A model generated the notes under the pieces. It searched no databases. It was not told the DNA's origin and saw nothing but the letters and a program-made list of their open reading frames with translations. A DNA stretch of 64,000 nucleotides from Marthasterias glacialis (taxonomy: Eukaryota > Echinodermata > Asteroidea > Forcipulatida > Asteriidae): NCBI GenBank assembly GCA_911728455.2, contig OU452223.1:13491423-13555422 (forward strand). The letters are read 5' to 3'. The position numbers and the translations under genes were made by a program. Shown here one piece after another: positions 50,536 to 63,909 of the stretch (within the stretch, counting starts at the first letter, position 1; each line of letters opens with the position of its first letter).

Positions 50536-53500
50536 ACAGTACAGTACTCCCTAAAAAAATTGGAGTTTTGGACTAAAATTTCAAAGTCGTTTTTGCTCTA
50601 CCATGTCAAGAGGGAATATCCCCCAGTACCAGTGCTCTAATTTGCAAGTCTGGATGAGCGTTAGTTCGGGAAACATCCACAAGTTTTTTGGCTGAAAGTT
50701 TTAGGGTCAAAAAGCACATATTTTTTAGTACCCCCCTAAAAATTATTGGAGTTTTGGACCAAAATGTCATTGTCGTTTTTGCTCTACCATGTCAAGAGGT
50801 AATATCCCCCAGAACCAGTGCTCTAATTTGCAAGTACGGATGAGCGTTAGTTCAGGAAACATCCACAAGTTTTGGGGCTGAAAGTTTTAGGGTCAAAAAG
50901 CATGTATTTTTTAGTACCCCCCTAAAAAAAATTGAGTTTTGGACCAAAATGTCAAAGTCGTTTTTGCTCTACCATGTCAACAGGGAATATCCCCTAGTAC
51001 CAGTGCTCTAATTTGCAAATCCGGATAAGCGTGATTTCGGGAAGTATCCACCATTTTTAGGCTGAAAGTTTTTGGGTCAAAAAACAGAAATTTTTCAGTA
51101 CCCCCCTAAAAAAAATTGGAGTTTTGGACTAAAATTTCAAAGTCGTTTTTGCTCTACCATGTCAAGAGGGAATATCTCCCAGTACCAGTGCTCTAATTTG
51201 CAAATCCGGATAAGCGTTAGTTCGGGAAGCATCCACCAGTTTTGGGGCTGAAAGTTTAAGGGAGAAAAAGCACATATTTTTTAGTACCCCCCTAAAAAAA
51301 TTTGAGTTTTGGTTCAAAATTTCAAAGTCATTTTTGCTCTACCATGTCAAGAGGGAATATCCCCCAGTACCAGTACTCTAATTTGCAAATCCGGATAAGC
51401 GTTAGTTCGGGAAACTTCCACCAGTTTTGGGGCTGAAAGTGTTAGGGTCAAAAAGCACATATTTTTTAGTACCCCCCTAAAAAATATTGGAGTTTTGGAC
51501 CAAAATATCAATGTCGTTTTTGCTCTACCATGTCAAGAGGGAATATCCCCCAGTACCAGTGCTCTAATTTGCAAGTCCGGATGAGCGTTAGTTCGGGAAA
51601 CATCCACAAGTTTTGGGGCTGAAAGTGTTAGGGTCAAAAAGCATGTATTTTTTAATACCCCCCTAAAAAAATTGGAGTTTTGGACCAAAATGTCAAAGTC
51701 GTTTTTGCTCTACCATGTCAAGAGGGAATATCCCCTAGTACAAGTGCTCTAATTTGCAAGTCCGGATGAGCGGTAGTTCTGGAAATATCCACCATTTTGG
51801 GGGCTGAAAGTTTTAGAATCAAAAAGCACAAATTTTACAGTACCCCCTTAAACAAAATTGGAGTTTTGGACTAAAATGTCAAAGTCGTTTTTGCTCTACC
51901 ATGTCAAGAGGAAATATCCCCCAGTACCAGTGCTCTAATTTGCAAGTCCGGATGAGCGTTAGTTCGGGAAACATCCACAAGTTTTGGGGCTGAAAGTGTT
52001 AGGGTCAAAAAGCATGTATTTTTTAATACCCCCCTAAAAAATTTGGAGTTTTGGACCAAAATGTCAAAGTCGTTTTTGATCTACCATGTCAAGAGGGAAT
52101 ATCCCCTAGTACCAGTGCTCTAATTTGCAAGTCCGGATGAGCGATAGTTTTGGAAATATCCACCATTTTTGGGGCTTAAAGTTTTAGAATCAAAAAGCAC
52201 AAATTTTACAGTACCCCCTTAAACAAAATTGGAGTTTTGGACTAAAATTTCAAAGTCGTTTTTGCTCTACCATGTCAAGAGGAAATATCCCCCAGTACCA
52301 GTGCTCTAATTTGCAAGTCCGGATGAGCGATAGTTCTGGAAATATCCACCATTTTTGGGGCTGAAAGTTTTATGGTGAAAAAGCACATATTTTTTAGTAC
52401 CCCCCTAAAAAATATTGGAGTTTTGGACCAAAATGTCAATGTCGTTTTTGCTCTACCATGTCAAGAGGGAATATCCCCCAGTACCAGTGCTCTAATTTGC
52501 AAGTCCGGATGAGCGTTAGTTCGGGAAACATCCACAAGTTTTGGGGCTGAAAGTTTTATGGTGAAAAAGCACATATTTTTTAGTACCCCCCTTAAAAAAT
52601 ATTGGAGTTTTGGACCAAAATGTCAATGTCGTTTTTGCTCTACCATGTCAAGAGGGAATATCCCCCAGTACCAGTGCTCTAATTTGCAAGTCCGGATGAG
52701 CGTTAGTTCAGGAAACATCCACAAGTTTTGGGGCTGAAAGTTTTAGGGTCAAAAAGCATGTATTTTTTAGTACCCCATAAAAAAAATTGGAGTTTTGGAC
52801 TAAAATGTCAAAGTCGTTTTTGCTTTACCATGTCAAGAGGGAATATCCCCCAGTACCAGTGCTCTAATTTGCAAGTCCGGATGAGCGATAGTTCGGGAAA
52901 TATCCACCATTTTTGGGGTTGAAAGTTTTAGAATTAAAAAGCACAAATTTTACAGTACCCCCCTAAACAAAATTGGAGTTTTGGACCAAAATGTCAATGT
53001 CGTTTTTGCTCTTCCATGTCAAGAGGGAATATATCCCTCAGTACCAGTGCTCTAATTTGCAAATCCGGATAAGCGTTAGTTCGGGAAATATTAACCATTT
53101 TTAGGCTGAAAGTTTTAGGGCCAAAAAACACACATTTTTCAGTACCCCCTAAAAAAAATTGGAGTTTTGGACTAAAATGTCAAAGTCGTTTTTGCTCTAC
53201 CATGTCAAAAGGGACTATCCCCCAGTACCTGTGCTTTAATTTGCAAATCCGGATAAGCGTTAGTTCGGGAAACATCCACCAGTTTTGGGGCTGAAAGTTT
53301 TAGGGTGAAAAAGCACATATTTTTTAGTACCCCCCTAAAAAAAATGGGAGTTTTGGACCTAAATGCAAAGTCGTTTTTGCTCTACCATGTGAAGAGGGAA
53401 TATCCCCCAGTACCAGTGCTTTAATTTGCAAGTCCGGATGAGCGTTAGTTCAGGAAACATCCACCATTTTTGGGGCTGAAAGTTTTAGGGTCAAAAAGAA

Positions 53501-56500
53501 TGTATTTTTTAGTACCCCCTAAAAAAAATTGGAGTTTTGGACTAAAATGTCAAAGTCGTTTTTGCTCTACCATGTCAAGAGGGAATATCCCCCAGTACCA
53601 GTGCTCTAATTTGCAAGTCCGGATGAGCGTTAGTTGGGGAAACATCCACAAGTTTTGGGGCTGAAAGTTTTAGGGTCAAAAAGCACATATTTTTTAGTAC
53701 CCCCCTAAAAATATTGGAGTTTTGGACCAAAATCTCAATGTCGTTTTTGCTCTACCATGTCGAGAGGGAATATCCCCCAGTACCAGTGCTCTAATTTGCA
53801 AGTCCGGATGAGCGTTAGTTGGGGAAACATCCACAAGTTTTGGGGCTGAAAGGTTTAGGGTGAAAAAGCACATATTTTTTAGTACCCCCCTAAAAAATAT
53901 TGGAGTTTTGGACTAAAATGTCAAAGTCGTTTTTGCTCTACCATTTCAAGACGGAATATCCCCCAGTACCAGTACTCTAATTTGCAAGTCCGGATGAGCG
54001 TTAGTTCGGGAAACATCCACAAGTTTTGGGGCTGAAAGTTTTAGGGTCAAAAAGCACAAATTTTACAGTACAGTACTCCCTAAAAAAATTGGAGTTTTGG
54101 ACTAAAATTTCAAAGTCGTTTTTGCTCTACCATGTCAAGAGGGAATATCCCCCAGTACCAGTGCTCTAATTTGCAAGTCTGGATGAGCGTTAGTTCGGGA
54201 AACATCCACAAGTTTTTTGGCTGAAAGTTTTAGGGTCAAAAAGCACATATTTTTTAGTACCCCCCTAAAAATTATTGGAGTTTTGGACCAAAATGTCATT
54301 GTCGTTTTTGCTCTACCATGTCAAGAGGGAATATCCCCCAGAACCAGTGCTCTAATTTGCAAGTACGGATGAGCGTTAGTTCAGGAAACATCCACAAGTT
54401 TTGGGGCTGAAAGTTTTAGGGTCAAAAAGCATGTATTTTTTAGTACCCCCCTAAAAAAAATTGAGTTTTGGACCAAAATGTCAAAGTCGTTTTTGCTCTA
54501 CCATGTCAACAGGGAATATCCCCTAGTACCAGTGCTCTAATTTGCAAATCCGGATAAGCGTGATTTCGGGAAGTATCCACCATTTTTAGGCTGAAAGTTT
54601 TTGGGTCAAAAAACAGAAATTTTTCAGTACCCCCCTAAAAAAAATTGGAGTTTTGGACTAAAATTTCAAAGTCGTTTTTGCTCTACCATGTCAAGAGGGA
54701 ATATCTCCCAGTACCAGTGCTCTAATTTGCAAATCCGGATAAGCGTTAGTTCGGGAAGCATCCACCAGTTTTGGGGCTGAAAGTTTAAGGGAGAAAAAGC
54801 ACATATTTTTTAGTACCCCCCTAAAAAAATTTGAGTTTTGGTTCAAAATTTCAAAGTCATTTTTGCTCTACCATGTCAAGAGGGAATATCCCCCAGTACC
54901 AGTACTCTAATTTGCAAATCCGGATAAGCGTTAGTTCGGGAAACTTCCACCAGTTTTGGGGCTGAAAGTGTTAGGGTCAAAAAGCACATATTTTTTAGTA
55001 CCCCCCTAAAAAATATTGGAGTTTTGGACCAAAATATCAATGTCGTTTTTGCTCTACCATGTCAAGAGGAAATATCCCCCAGTACCAGTGCTCTAATTTG
55101 CAAGTCCGGATGAGCGATAGTTCTGGAAATATCCACCATTTTTGGGGCTGAAAGTTTTATGGTGAAAAAGCACATATTTTTTAGTACCCCCCTAAAAAAT
55201 ATTGGAGTTTTGGACCAAAATGTCAATGTCGTTTTTGCTCTACCATGTCAAGAGGGAATATCCCCCAGTACCAGTGCTCTAATTTGCAAGTCCGGATGAG
55301 CGTTAGTTCGGGAAACATCCACAAGTTTTGGGGCTGAAAGTTTTATGGTGAAAAAGCACATATTTTTTAGTACCCCCCTTAAAAAATATTGGAGTTTTGG
55401 ACCAAAATGTCAATGTCGTTTTTGCTCTACCATGTCAAGAGGGAATATCCCCCAGTACCAGTGCTCTAATTTGCAAGTCCGGATGAGCGTTAGTTCAGGA
55501 AACATCCACAAGTTTTGGGGCTGAAAGTGTTAGGGTCAAAAAGCATGTATTTTTTAGTACCCCATAAAAAAAATTGGAGTTTTGGACTAAAATGTCAAAG
55601 TCGTTTTTGCTTTACCATGTCAAGAGGGAATATCCCCCAGTACCAGTGCTCTAATTTGCAAGTCCGGATGAGCGATAGTTCGGGAAATATCCACCATTTT
55701 TGGGGTTGAAAGTTTTAGAATTAAAAAGCACAAATTTTACAGTACCCCCCTAAACAAAATTGGAGTTTTGGACCAAAATGTCAATGTCGTTTTTGCTCTT
55801 CCATGTCAAGAGGGAATATATCCCTCAGTACCAGTGCTCTAATTTGCAAATCCGGATAAGCGTTAGTTCGGGAAATATTAACCATTTTTAGGCTGAAAGT
55901 TTTAGGGCCAAAAAACACACATTTTTCAGTACCCCCTAAAAAAAATTGGAGTTTTGGACTAAAATGTCAAAGTCGTTTTTGCTCTACCATGTCAAAAGGG
56001 ACTATCCCCCAGTACCTTTGCTTTAATTTGCAAATCCGGATAAGCGTTAGTTGGGGAAACATCCACAAGTTTTGGGGCTGAAAGTTTTAGGGTGAAAAAG
56101 CACATATTTTTTAGTACCCCCCTAAAAAAAATGGGAGTTTTGGACCTAAATGCAAAGTCGTTTTTGCTCTACCATGTGAAGAGGGAATATCCCCCAGTAC
56201 CAGTGCTTTAATTTGCAAGTCCGGATGAGCGTTAGTTCAGGAAACATCCACCATTTTTGGGGCTGAAAGTTTTAGGGTCAAAAAGAATGTATTTTTTAGT
56301 ACCCCCTAAAAAAAATTGGAGTTTTGGACTAAAATGTCAAAGTCGTTTTTGCTCTACCATGTCAAGAGGGAATATCCCCCAGTACCAGTGCTCTAATTTG
56401 CAAGTCCGGATGAGCGTTAGTTGGGGAAACATCCACAAGTTTTGGGGCTGAAAGTTTTAGGGTCAAAAAGCACATATTTTTTAGTACCCCCCTAAAAATA

Positions 56501-59500
56501 TTGGAGTTTTGGACCAAAATCTCAATGTCGTTTTTGCTCTACCATGTCGAGAGGGAATATCCCCCAGTACCAGTGCTCTAATTTGCAAGTCCGGATGAGC
56601 GTTAGTTGGGGAAACATCCACAAGTTTTGGGGCTGAAAGGTTTAGGGTGAAAAAGCACATATTTTTTAGTACCCCCCTAAAAAATATTGGAGTTTTGGAC
56701 TAAAATGTCAAAGTCGTTTTTGCTCTACCATTTCAAGACGGAATATCCCCCAGTACCAGTACTCTAATTTGCAAGTCCGGATGAGCGTTAGTTCGGGAAA
56801 CATCCACAAGTTTTGGGGCTGAAAGTTTTAGGGTCAAAAAGCACAAATTTTACAGTACAGTACTCCCTAAAAAAATTGGAGTTTTGGACTAAAATTTCAA
56901 AGTCGTTTTTGCTCTACCATGTCAAGAGGGAATATCCCCCAGTACCAGTGCTCTAATTTGCAAGTCTGGATGAGCGTTAGTTCGGGAAACATCCACAAGT
57001 TTTTTGGCTGAAAGTTTTAGGGTCAAAAAGCACATATTTTTTAGTACCCCCCTAAAAATTATTGGAGTTTTGGACCAAAATGTCATTGTCGTTTTTGCTC
57101 TACCATGTCAAGAGGGAATATCCCCCAGAACCAGTGCTCTAATTTGCAAGTACGGATGAGCGTTAGTTCAGGAAACATCCACAAGTTTTGGGGCTGAAAG
57201 TTTTAGGGTCAAAAAGCATGTATTTTTTAGTACCCCCCTAAAAAAAATTGAGTTTTGGACCAAAATGTCAAAGTCGTTTTTGCTCTACCATGTCAACAGG
57301 GAATATCCCCTAGTACCAGTGCTCTAATTTGCAAATCCGGATAAGCGTGATTTCGGGAAGTATCCACCATTTTTAGGCTGAAAGTTTTTGGGTCAAAAAA
57401 CACAAATTTTTCAGTACCCCCCTAAAAAAAATTGGAGTTTTGGACTAAAATTTCAAAGTCGTTTTTGCTCTACCATGTCAAGAGGGAATATCTCCCAGTA
57501 CCAGTGCTCTAATTTGCAAATCCGGATAAGCGTTAGTTCGGGAAGCATCCACCAGTTTTGGGGCTGAAAGTTTAAGGGAGAAAAAGCACATATTTTTTAG
57601 TACCCCCCTAAAAAAATTTGAGTTTTGGTTCAAAATTGCAAAGTCATTTTTGCTCTACCATGTCAAGAGGGAATATCCCCCAGTACCAGTACTCTAATTT
57701 GCAAATCCGGATAAGCGTTAGTTCGGGAAACTTCCACCAGTTTTGGGGCTGAAAGTGTTAGGGTCAAAAAGCACATATTTTTTAGTACCCCCCTAAAAAA
57801 TATTGGAGTTTTGGACCAAAATATCAATGTCGTTTTTGCTCTACCATGTCAAGAGGGAATATCCCCCAGTACCAGTGCTCTAATTTGCAAGTCCGGATGA
57901 GCGTTAGTTCGGGAAACATCCACAAGTTTTGGGGCTGAAAGTGTTAGGGTCAAAAAGCATGTATTTTTTAATACCCCCCTAAAAAAATTGGAGTTTTGGA
58001 CCAAAATGTCAAAGTCGTTTTTGCTCTACCATGTCAAGAGGGAATATCCCCTAGTACAAGTGCTCTAATTTGCAAGTCCGGATGAGCGATAGTTCTGGAA
58101 ATATCCACCATTTTGGGGGCTGAAAGTTTTAGAATCAAAAAGCACAAATTTTACAGTACCCCCTTAAACAAAATTGGAGTTTTGGACTAAAATGTCAAAG
58201 TCGTTTTTGCTCTACCATGTCAAGAGGAAATATCCCCCAGTACCAGTGCTCTAATTTGCAAGTCCGGATGAGCGTTAGTTCGGGAAACATCCACAAGTTT
58301 TGGGGCTGAAAGTGTTAGGGTCAAAAAGCATGTATTTTTTAATACCCCCCTAAAAAATTTGGAGTTTTGGACCAAAATGTCAAAGTCGTTTTTGCTCTAC
58401 CATGTCAAGAGGGAATATCCCCTAGTACCAGTGCTCTAATTTGCAAGTCCGGATGAGCGATAGTTTTGGAAATATCCACCATTTTTGGGGCTTAAAGTTT
58501 TAGAATCAAAAAGCACAAATTTTACAGTACCCCCTTAAACAAAATTGGAGTTTTGGACTAAAATTTCAAAGTCGTTTTTGCTCTACCATGTCAAGAGGAA
58601 ATATCCCCCAGTACCAGTGCTCTAATTTGCAAGTCCGGATGAGCGATAGTTCTGGAAATATCCACCATTTTTGGGGCTGAAAGTTTTAGGGTGAAAAAGC
58701 ACATATTTTTTAGTACCCCCCTAAAAAAAATGGGAGTTTTGGACCAAAATGTCAAAGTCGTTTTTGCTCTACCATGTCAAGAGGGAATATCCCCCAGTAC
58801 CAGTGCTCTAATTTGCGAGTCCAGATGAGCGTTAGTTCGGGAAACATCCACAAGTTTTGGGGCTGAAAGTTTTATGGTGAAAAAGCACATATTTTTTAGT
58901 ACCCCCCTTAAAAAATATTGGAGTTTTGGACCAAAATGTCAATGTCGTTTTTGCTCTACCATGTCAAGAGGGAATATCCCCCAGTACCAGTGCTCTAATT
59001 TGCAAGTCCGGATGAGCGTTAGTTCAGGAAACATCCACAAGTTTTGGGGCTGAAAGTGTTAGGGTCAAAAAGCATGTATTTTTTAGTACCCCCTAAAAAA
59101 AATTGGAGTTTTGGACTAAAATGTCAAAGTCGTTTTTGCTTTACCATGTCAAGAGGGAATATCCCCCAGTACCAGTGCTCTAATTTGCAAGTCCGGATGA
59201 GCGATAGTTCGGGAAATATCCACCATTTTTGGGGTTGAAAGTTTTAGAATTAAAAAGCACAAATTTTACAGTACCCCCCTAAGCAAAATTGGAGTTTTGG
59301 ACCAAAATGTCAATGTCGTTTTTGCTCTTCCATGTCAAGAGGGAATATATCCCTCAGTACCAGTGCTCTAATTTGCAAATCCGGATAAGCGTTAGTTCGG
59401 GAAATATTAACCATTTTTAGGCTGAAAGTTTTAGGGCCAAAAAACACACATTTTTCAGTACCCCCTAAAAAAAATTGGAGTTTTGGACTAAAATGTCAAA

Positions 59501-61440
59501 GTCGTTTTTGCTCTACCATGTCAAGAGGGAATATCCCCTAGTACCAGTGCTCTAATTTGCAAGTCCGGATGAGCGATAGTTTTGGAAATATCCACCATTT
59601 TTGGGGCTTAAAGTTTTAGAATCAAAAAGCACAAATTTTACAGTACCCCCTTAAACAAAATTGGAGTTTTGGACTAAAATTTCAAAGTCGTTTTTGCTCT
59701 ACCATGTCAAGAGGAAATATCCCCCAGTACCAGTGCTCTAATTTGCAAGTCCGGATGAGCGATAGTTCTGGAAATATCCACCATTTTTGGGGCTGAAAGT
59801 TTTAGGGTGAAAAAGCACATATTTTTTAGTACCCCCCTAAAAAAAATGGGAGTTTTGGACCAAAATGTCAAAGTCGTTTTTGCTCTACCATGTCAAGAGG
59901 GAATATCCCCCAGTACCAGTGCTCTAATTTGCGAGTCCAGATGAGCGTTAGTTCGGGAAACATCCACAAGTTTTGGGGCTGAAAGTTTTATGGTGAAAAA
60001 GCACATATTTTTTAGTACCCCCCTTAAAAAATATTGGAGTTTTGGACCAAAATGTCAATGTCGTTTTTGCTCTACCATGTCAAGAGGGAATATCCCCCAG
60101 TACCAGTGCTCTAATTTGCAAGTCCGGATGAGCGTTAGTTCAGGAAACATCCACAAGTTTTGGGGCTGAAAGTGTTAGGGTCAAAAAGCATGTATTTTTT
60201 AGTACCCCATAAAAAAAATTGGAGTTTTGGACTAAAATGTCAAAGTCGTTTTTGCTTTACCATGTCAAGAGGGAATATCCCCCAGTACCAGTGCTCTAAT
60301 TTGCAAGTCCGGATGAGCGATAGTTCGGGAAATATCCACCATTTTTGGGGTTGAAAGTTTTAGAATTAAAAAGCACAAATTTTACAGTACCCCCCTAAGC
60401 AAAATTGGAGTTTTGGACCAAAATGTCAATGTCGTTTTTGCTCTTCCATGTCAAGAGGGAATATATCCCTCAGTACCAGTGCTCTAATTTGCAAATCCGG
60501 ATAAGCGTTAGTTCGGGAAATATTAACCATTTTTAGGCTGAAAGTTTTAGGGCCAAAAAACACACATTTTTCAGTACCCCCTAAAAAAAATTGGAGTTTT
60601 GGACTAAAATGTCAAAGTCGTTTTTGCTCTACCATGTCAAAAGGGACTATCCCCCAGTACCTTTGCTTTAATTTGCAAATCCGGATAAGCGTTAGTTGGG
60701 GAAACATCCACAAGTTTTGGGGCTGAAAGTTTTAGGGTGAAAAAGCACATATTTTTTAGTACCCCCCTAAAAAAAATGGGAGTTTTGGACCTAAATGCAA
60801 AGTCGTTTTTGCTCTACCATGTGAAGAGGGAATATCCCCCAGTACCAGTGCTTTAATTTGCAAGTCCGGATGAGCGTTAGTTCAGGAAACATCCACCATT
60901 TTTGGGGCTGAAAGTTTTAGGGTCAAAAAGAATGTATTTTTTAGTACCCCCTAAAAAAAATTGGAGTTTTGGACTAAAATGTCAAAGTCGTTTTTGCTCT
61001 ACCATGTCAAGAGGGAATATCCCCCAGTACCAGTGCTCTAATTTGCAAGTCCGGATGAGCGTTAGTTGGGGAAACATCCACAAGTTTTGGGGCTGAAAGT
61101 TTTAGGGTCAAAAAGCACATATTTTTTAGTACCCCCCTAAAAATATTGGAGTTTTGGACCAAAATCTCAATGTCGTTTTTGCTCTACCATGTCGAGAGGG
61201 AATATCCCCCAGTACCAGTGCTCTAATTTGCAAGTCCGGATGAGCGTTAGTTCGGGAAACATCCACAAGTTTTGGGGCTGAAAGGTTTAGGGTGAAAAAG
61301 CACATATTTTTTAGTACCCCCCTAAAAAATATTGGAGTTTTGGACTAAAATGTCAAAGTCGTTTTTGCTCTACCATTTCAAGACGGAATATCCCCCAGTA
61401 CCAGTACTCTAATTTGCAAGTCCGGATGAGCGATAGTTCG
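50536..61440 (+). repeat. Three-cycle higher-order repeat with 19, 15 and about 25 monomers
   Basis: The marker tail ACAGTACAGTACTCC, a 5-base internal duplication, occurs at 50536, 54065 and 56852, giving cycles of 3529 and 2787 bp. Another landmark at 52728, 55515 and 59044 lies 2192, 1450 and 2192 bp into each cycle. The middle cycle therefore lacks 742 bp, exactly four monomers. In the third cycle a 1116-bp (six-monomer) block is duplicated (59044 and 60160), stretching it to about 4.6 kb (55515 to 60160 is 4645 bp, 25 monomers). Confidence 0.85.
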
Positions 61441-63000
61441 GGAAATATCCACCATTTTTGGGGCCGAAAGTGTTAGGGTCAAAAAGCACAAATTTTACAG
61501 TACCCCCCTAAACAAAATTGGAGTTTTGGACCAAAATTTCAAAGTCGTTTTTGCTCTACCATGTCAAGAGGTAATATCCCCCAGTACCAGTGCTCTAATT
61601 TGCAAATCCGGATGAGCGTTAGTTCGGGAAACATCCACAAGTTTTGGGGCTGAAAGTTTTAGGGTCAAAAAGCACAAATTTTACAGTACCCCCTAAAAAA
61701 ATTTGAGTTTTGGACTAAAATTTCAAAGTCGTTTTTGCTCTATCATGTCAAGAGGGAATATCCCCCAGTACCAGTGCTCTAATTTGCAAGTCCGGATGAG
61801 CGTTAGTTCGGGAAACATCCACAAGTTTGGGGGCTGAAAGTGTTAGGGTCAAAAAGCATTTATTTTTTAGTACCCCTCTAAAAAAAATTGGAGTTTTGGA
61901 CCAAAATGTCTAAGTCGTTTTTGCTCTACCATGTCAAGAGGGAATATCCCCTAGTACCAGTGCTCTAATTTGCAAGTCCGGATGAGCGATTGTTCGGGAA
62001 ATATCCACCATTTTTGGGGTTGAAAGTTTAAGAATTGAAAAGCACAAATTTTACAGTACCCCCCTAAACAAAATTGGAGTTTTGGACCAAAATGTCAATA
62101 TCGTTTTTGCTCTTCCATGTCAAGAGGGAATATCCCTCAGTACCAGTGCTCTAATTTGCAAATCCGGATAAGCTTTGGTTCGGGAAATATTCACCATTTT
62201 TAGGCTGAAATTTTTAGGGCCAAAAAACACACATTTTTCAGTACCCCCTAAAAATATTGGAGTTTTGGACCAAAATTTCATTGTCGTTTTTTCTCTACCT
62301 GGTCAAGAGGGAATATCCCCCAGTACCAGTGCTCTAATTTGCAAGTCCGGATGAGCGTTAGTTGGGGAAACATCCACAAGTTTTGGTGCTGAAAGTTTTA
62401 GGGTCAAAAAGCATGTATTTTTTAGTACCCCCCTAAAAAAATAGGAGTTTTGGACTAAAATTTCAAAGTCGTTTTTGCTCTACCATGTCAAGAGGGAATA
62501 TCCCCTAGTACCAGTGCTCTAATTTGCAAATCCGAATGAGCGTTACTTCGTGAAACATCCACCAGTTTTGGGGCTGAAAGTTTTAGGGTCAAAAAGCACA
62601 AATTTTACAGTACCCCCTAAAAAAATTGGAGTTTTGGACTAAAATTTCAAAGTCGTTTTTGCTCTACCATGTCAAGAGGGAATATCCCCCAGTACCAGTG
62701 CTCTAATTTGCAAGTCCGGATGAGCGTTAGTTCAGGAAACATCCACAAGTTTGGGGCTGAAATTGTTAGGGTCAAAAAGCATGTATTTTTTAGTACCCCC
62801 CTAAAAAAAATTGGAGTTTTGGACCAAAATGTCAAAGTCGTTTTTGCTCTACCATGTCACGAGGGTATATCCCCTAGTACCAGTGCTTTAATTTGCAAGT
62901 CCGGATGAGCGATAGTTCAGGAAACATCCACAAGTTTGGGGCTGAAATTGTTAGGGTCAAAAAGCATGTATTTTTTAGTACCCCCCTAAACAAAATTGGA

Positions 63001-63909
63001 GTTTTGGACCAAAATGTCAATGTCGTTTTTGCTCTTCCATGTCAAGAGGGAATATCCCTCAGTACCAGTGCTCTAATTTGCAAGTCCGGTCAAGAGGGAC
63101 TATCCCCCAGTACCAGTGCTTTAATTTGCAAATCCGGATAAGCGTTAGTTCGGGAAACATCCACCAGTTTTGGGGCTGAAAGTTTTAGGGTGAAAAAGCA
63201 CAAATTTTACAGTACCCCCCTAAAAAAAATGGGAGTTTTGGACTAAAATTTCAAATTCGTTTTTGCTCAACCATGTCAAGAGGGAATATCCCCCAGTACC
63301 AGTGCTCTAATTTGCAAGTCCGGATGAGCGTTAGTTCGGGAAACATCCACCAGTTTTGGGGCTGAAAGTGTTAGGGTCAAAAAGCACATATTTTTTAGTA
63401 CCCCCCTAAAAAATATTGGAGTTTTGGACCAAAATGTCAATGTCGTTTTTGCTCTACCATGTCAAGAGGGAATATCCCCCAGTACCAGTGCTCTAATTTG
63501 CAAGTCCGGTCAAGAGGGACTATCCCCCAGTACCAGTGCTTTAATTTGCAAATCCGGATAAGCGTTAGTTCGGGAAACATCCACCAGTTTTGGGGCTGAA
63601 AGTTTTAGGGTGAAAAAGCACAATTTTTACAGTACCCCCCTAAAAAAAATGGGAGTTTTGGACTAAAATTTCAAAGTCGTTTTTGCTCTACCATGTCAAG
63701 AGGGAATATCCCCCAGTACCAGTGCTCTAATTTGCAAGTCCGGATGAGCGTTAGTTCGGGAAACATCCACCAGTTTTGGGGCTGAAAGTTTTAGGGTCAA
63801 AAAGCACATATTTTTTAGTACCCCCCTAAAAAATATTGGAGTTTTGGACCAAAATGTCAATGTCGTTTTTGCTCTACCATGTCAAGAGGGAATATCCCCC
63901 AGTACCAGT
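63001..63909 (+). repeat. 420-bp compound unit at the right end of the window
   Basis: A monomer with a partial internal duplication of about 48 bp (AAGTCCGG running directly into TCAAGAGGGACTATCCCCC, at 63089 and again at 63509) plus two ordinary monomers forms a unit of exactly 420 bp. It is present as 63001-63420 and 63421-63840. The third unit starts at 63841 but returns to the ordinary monomer after AAGTCCGG at about 63929. Confidence 0.85.

Noticed and set aside
22651..63141. Dozens of 60-91 codon frames on both strands of array 2
   Set aside because: They run across monomer borders, appear in several frames on both strands of the same unit and break wherever A or C runs change length. 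They are by-products of repeat sequence.
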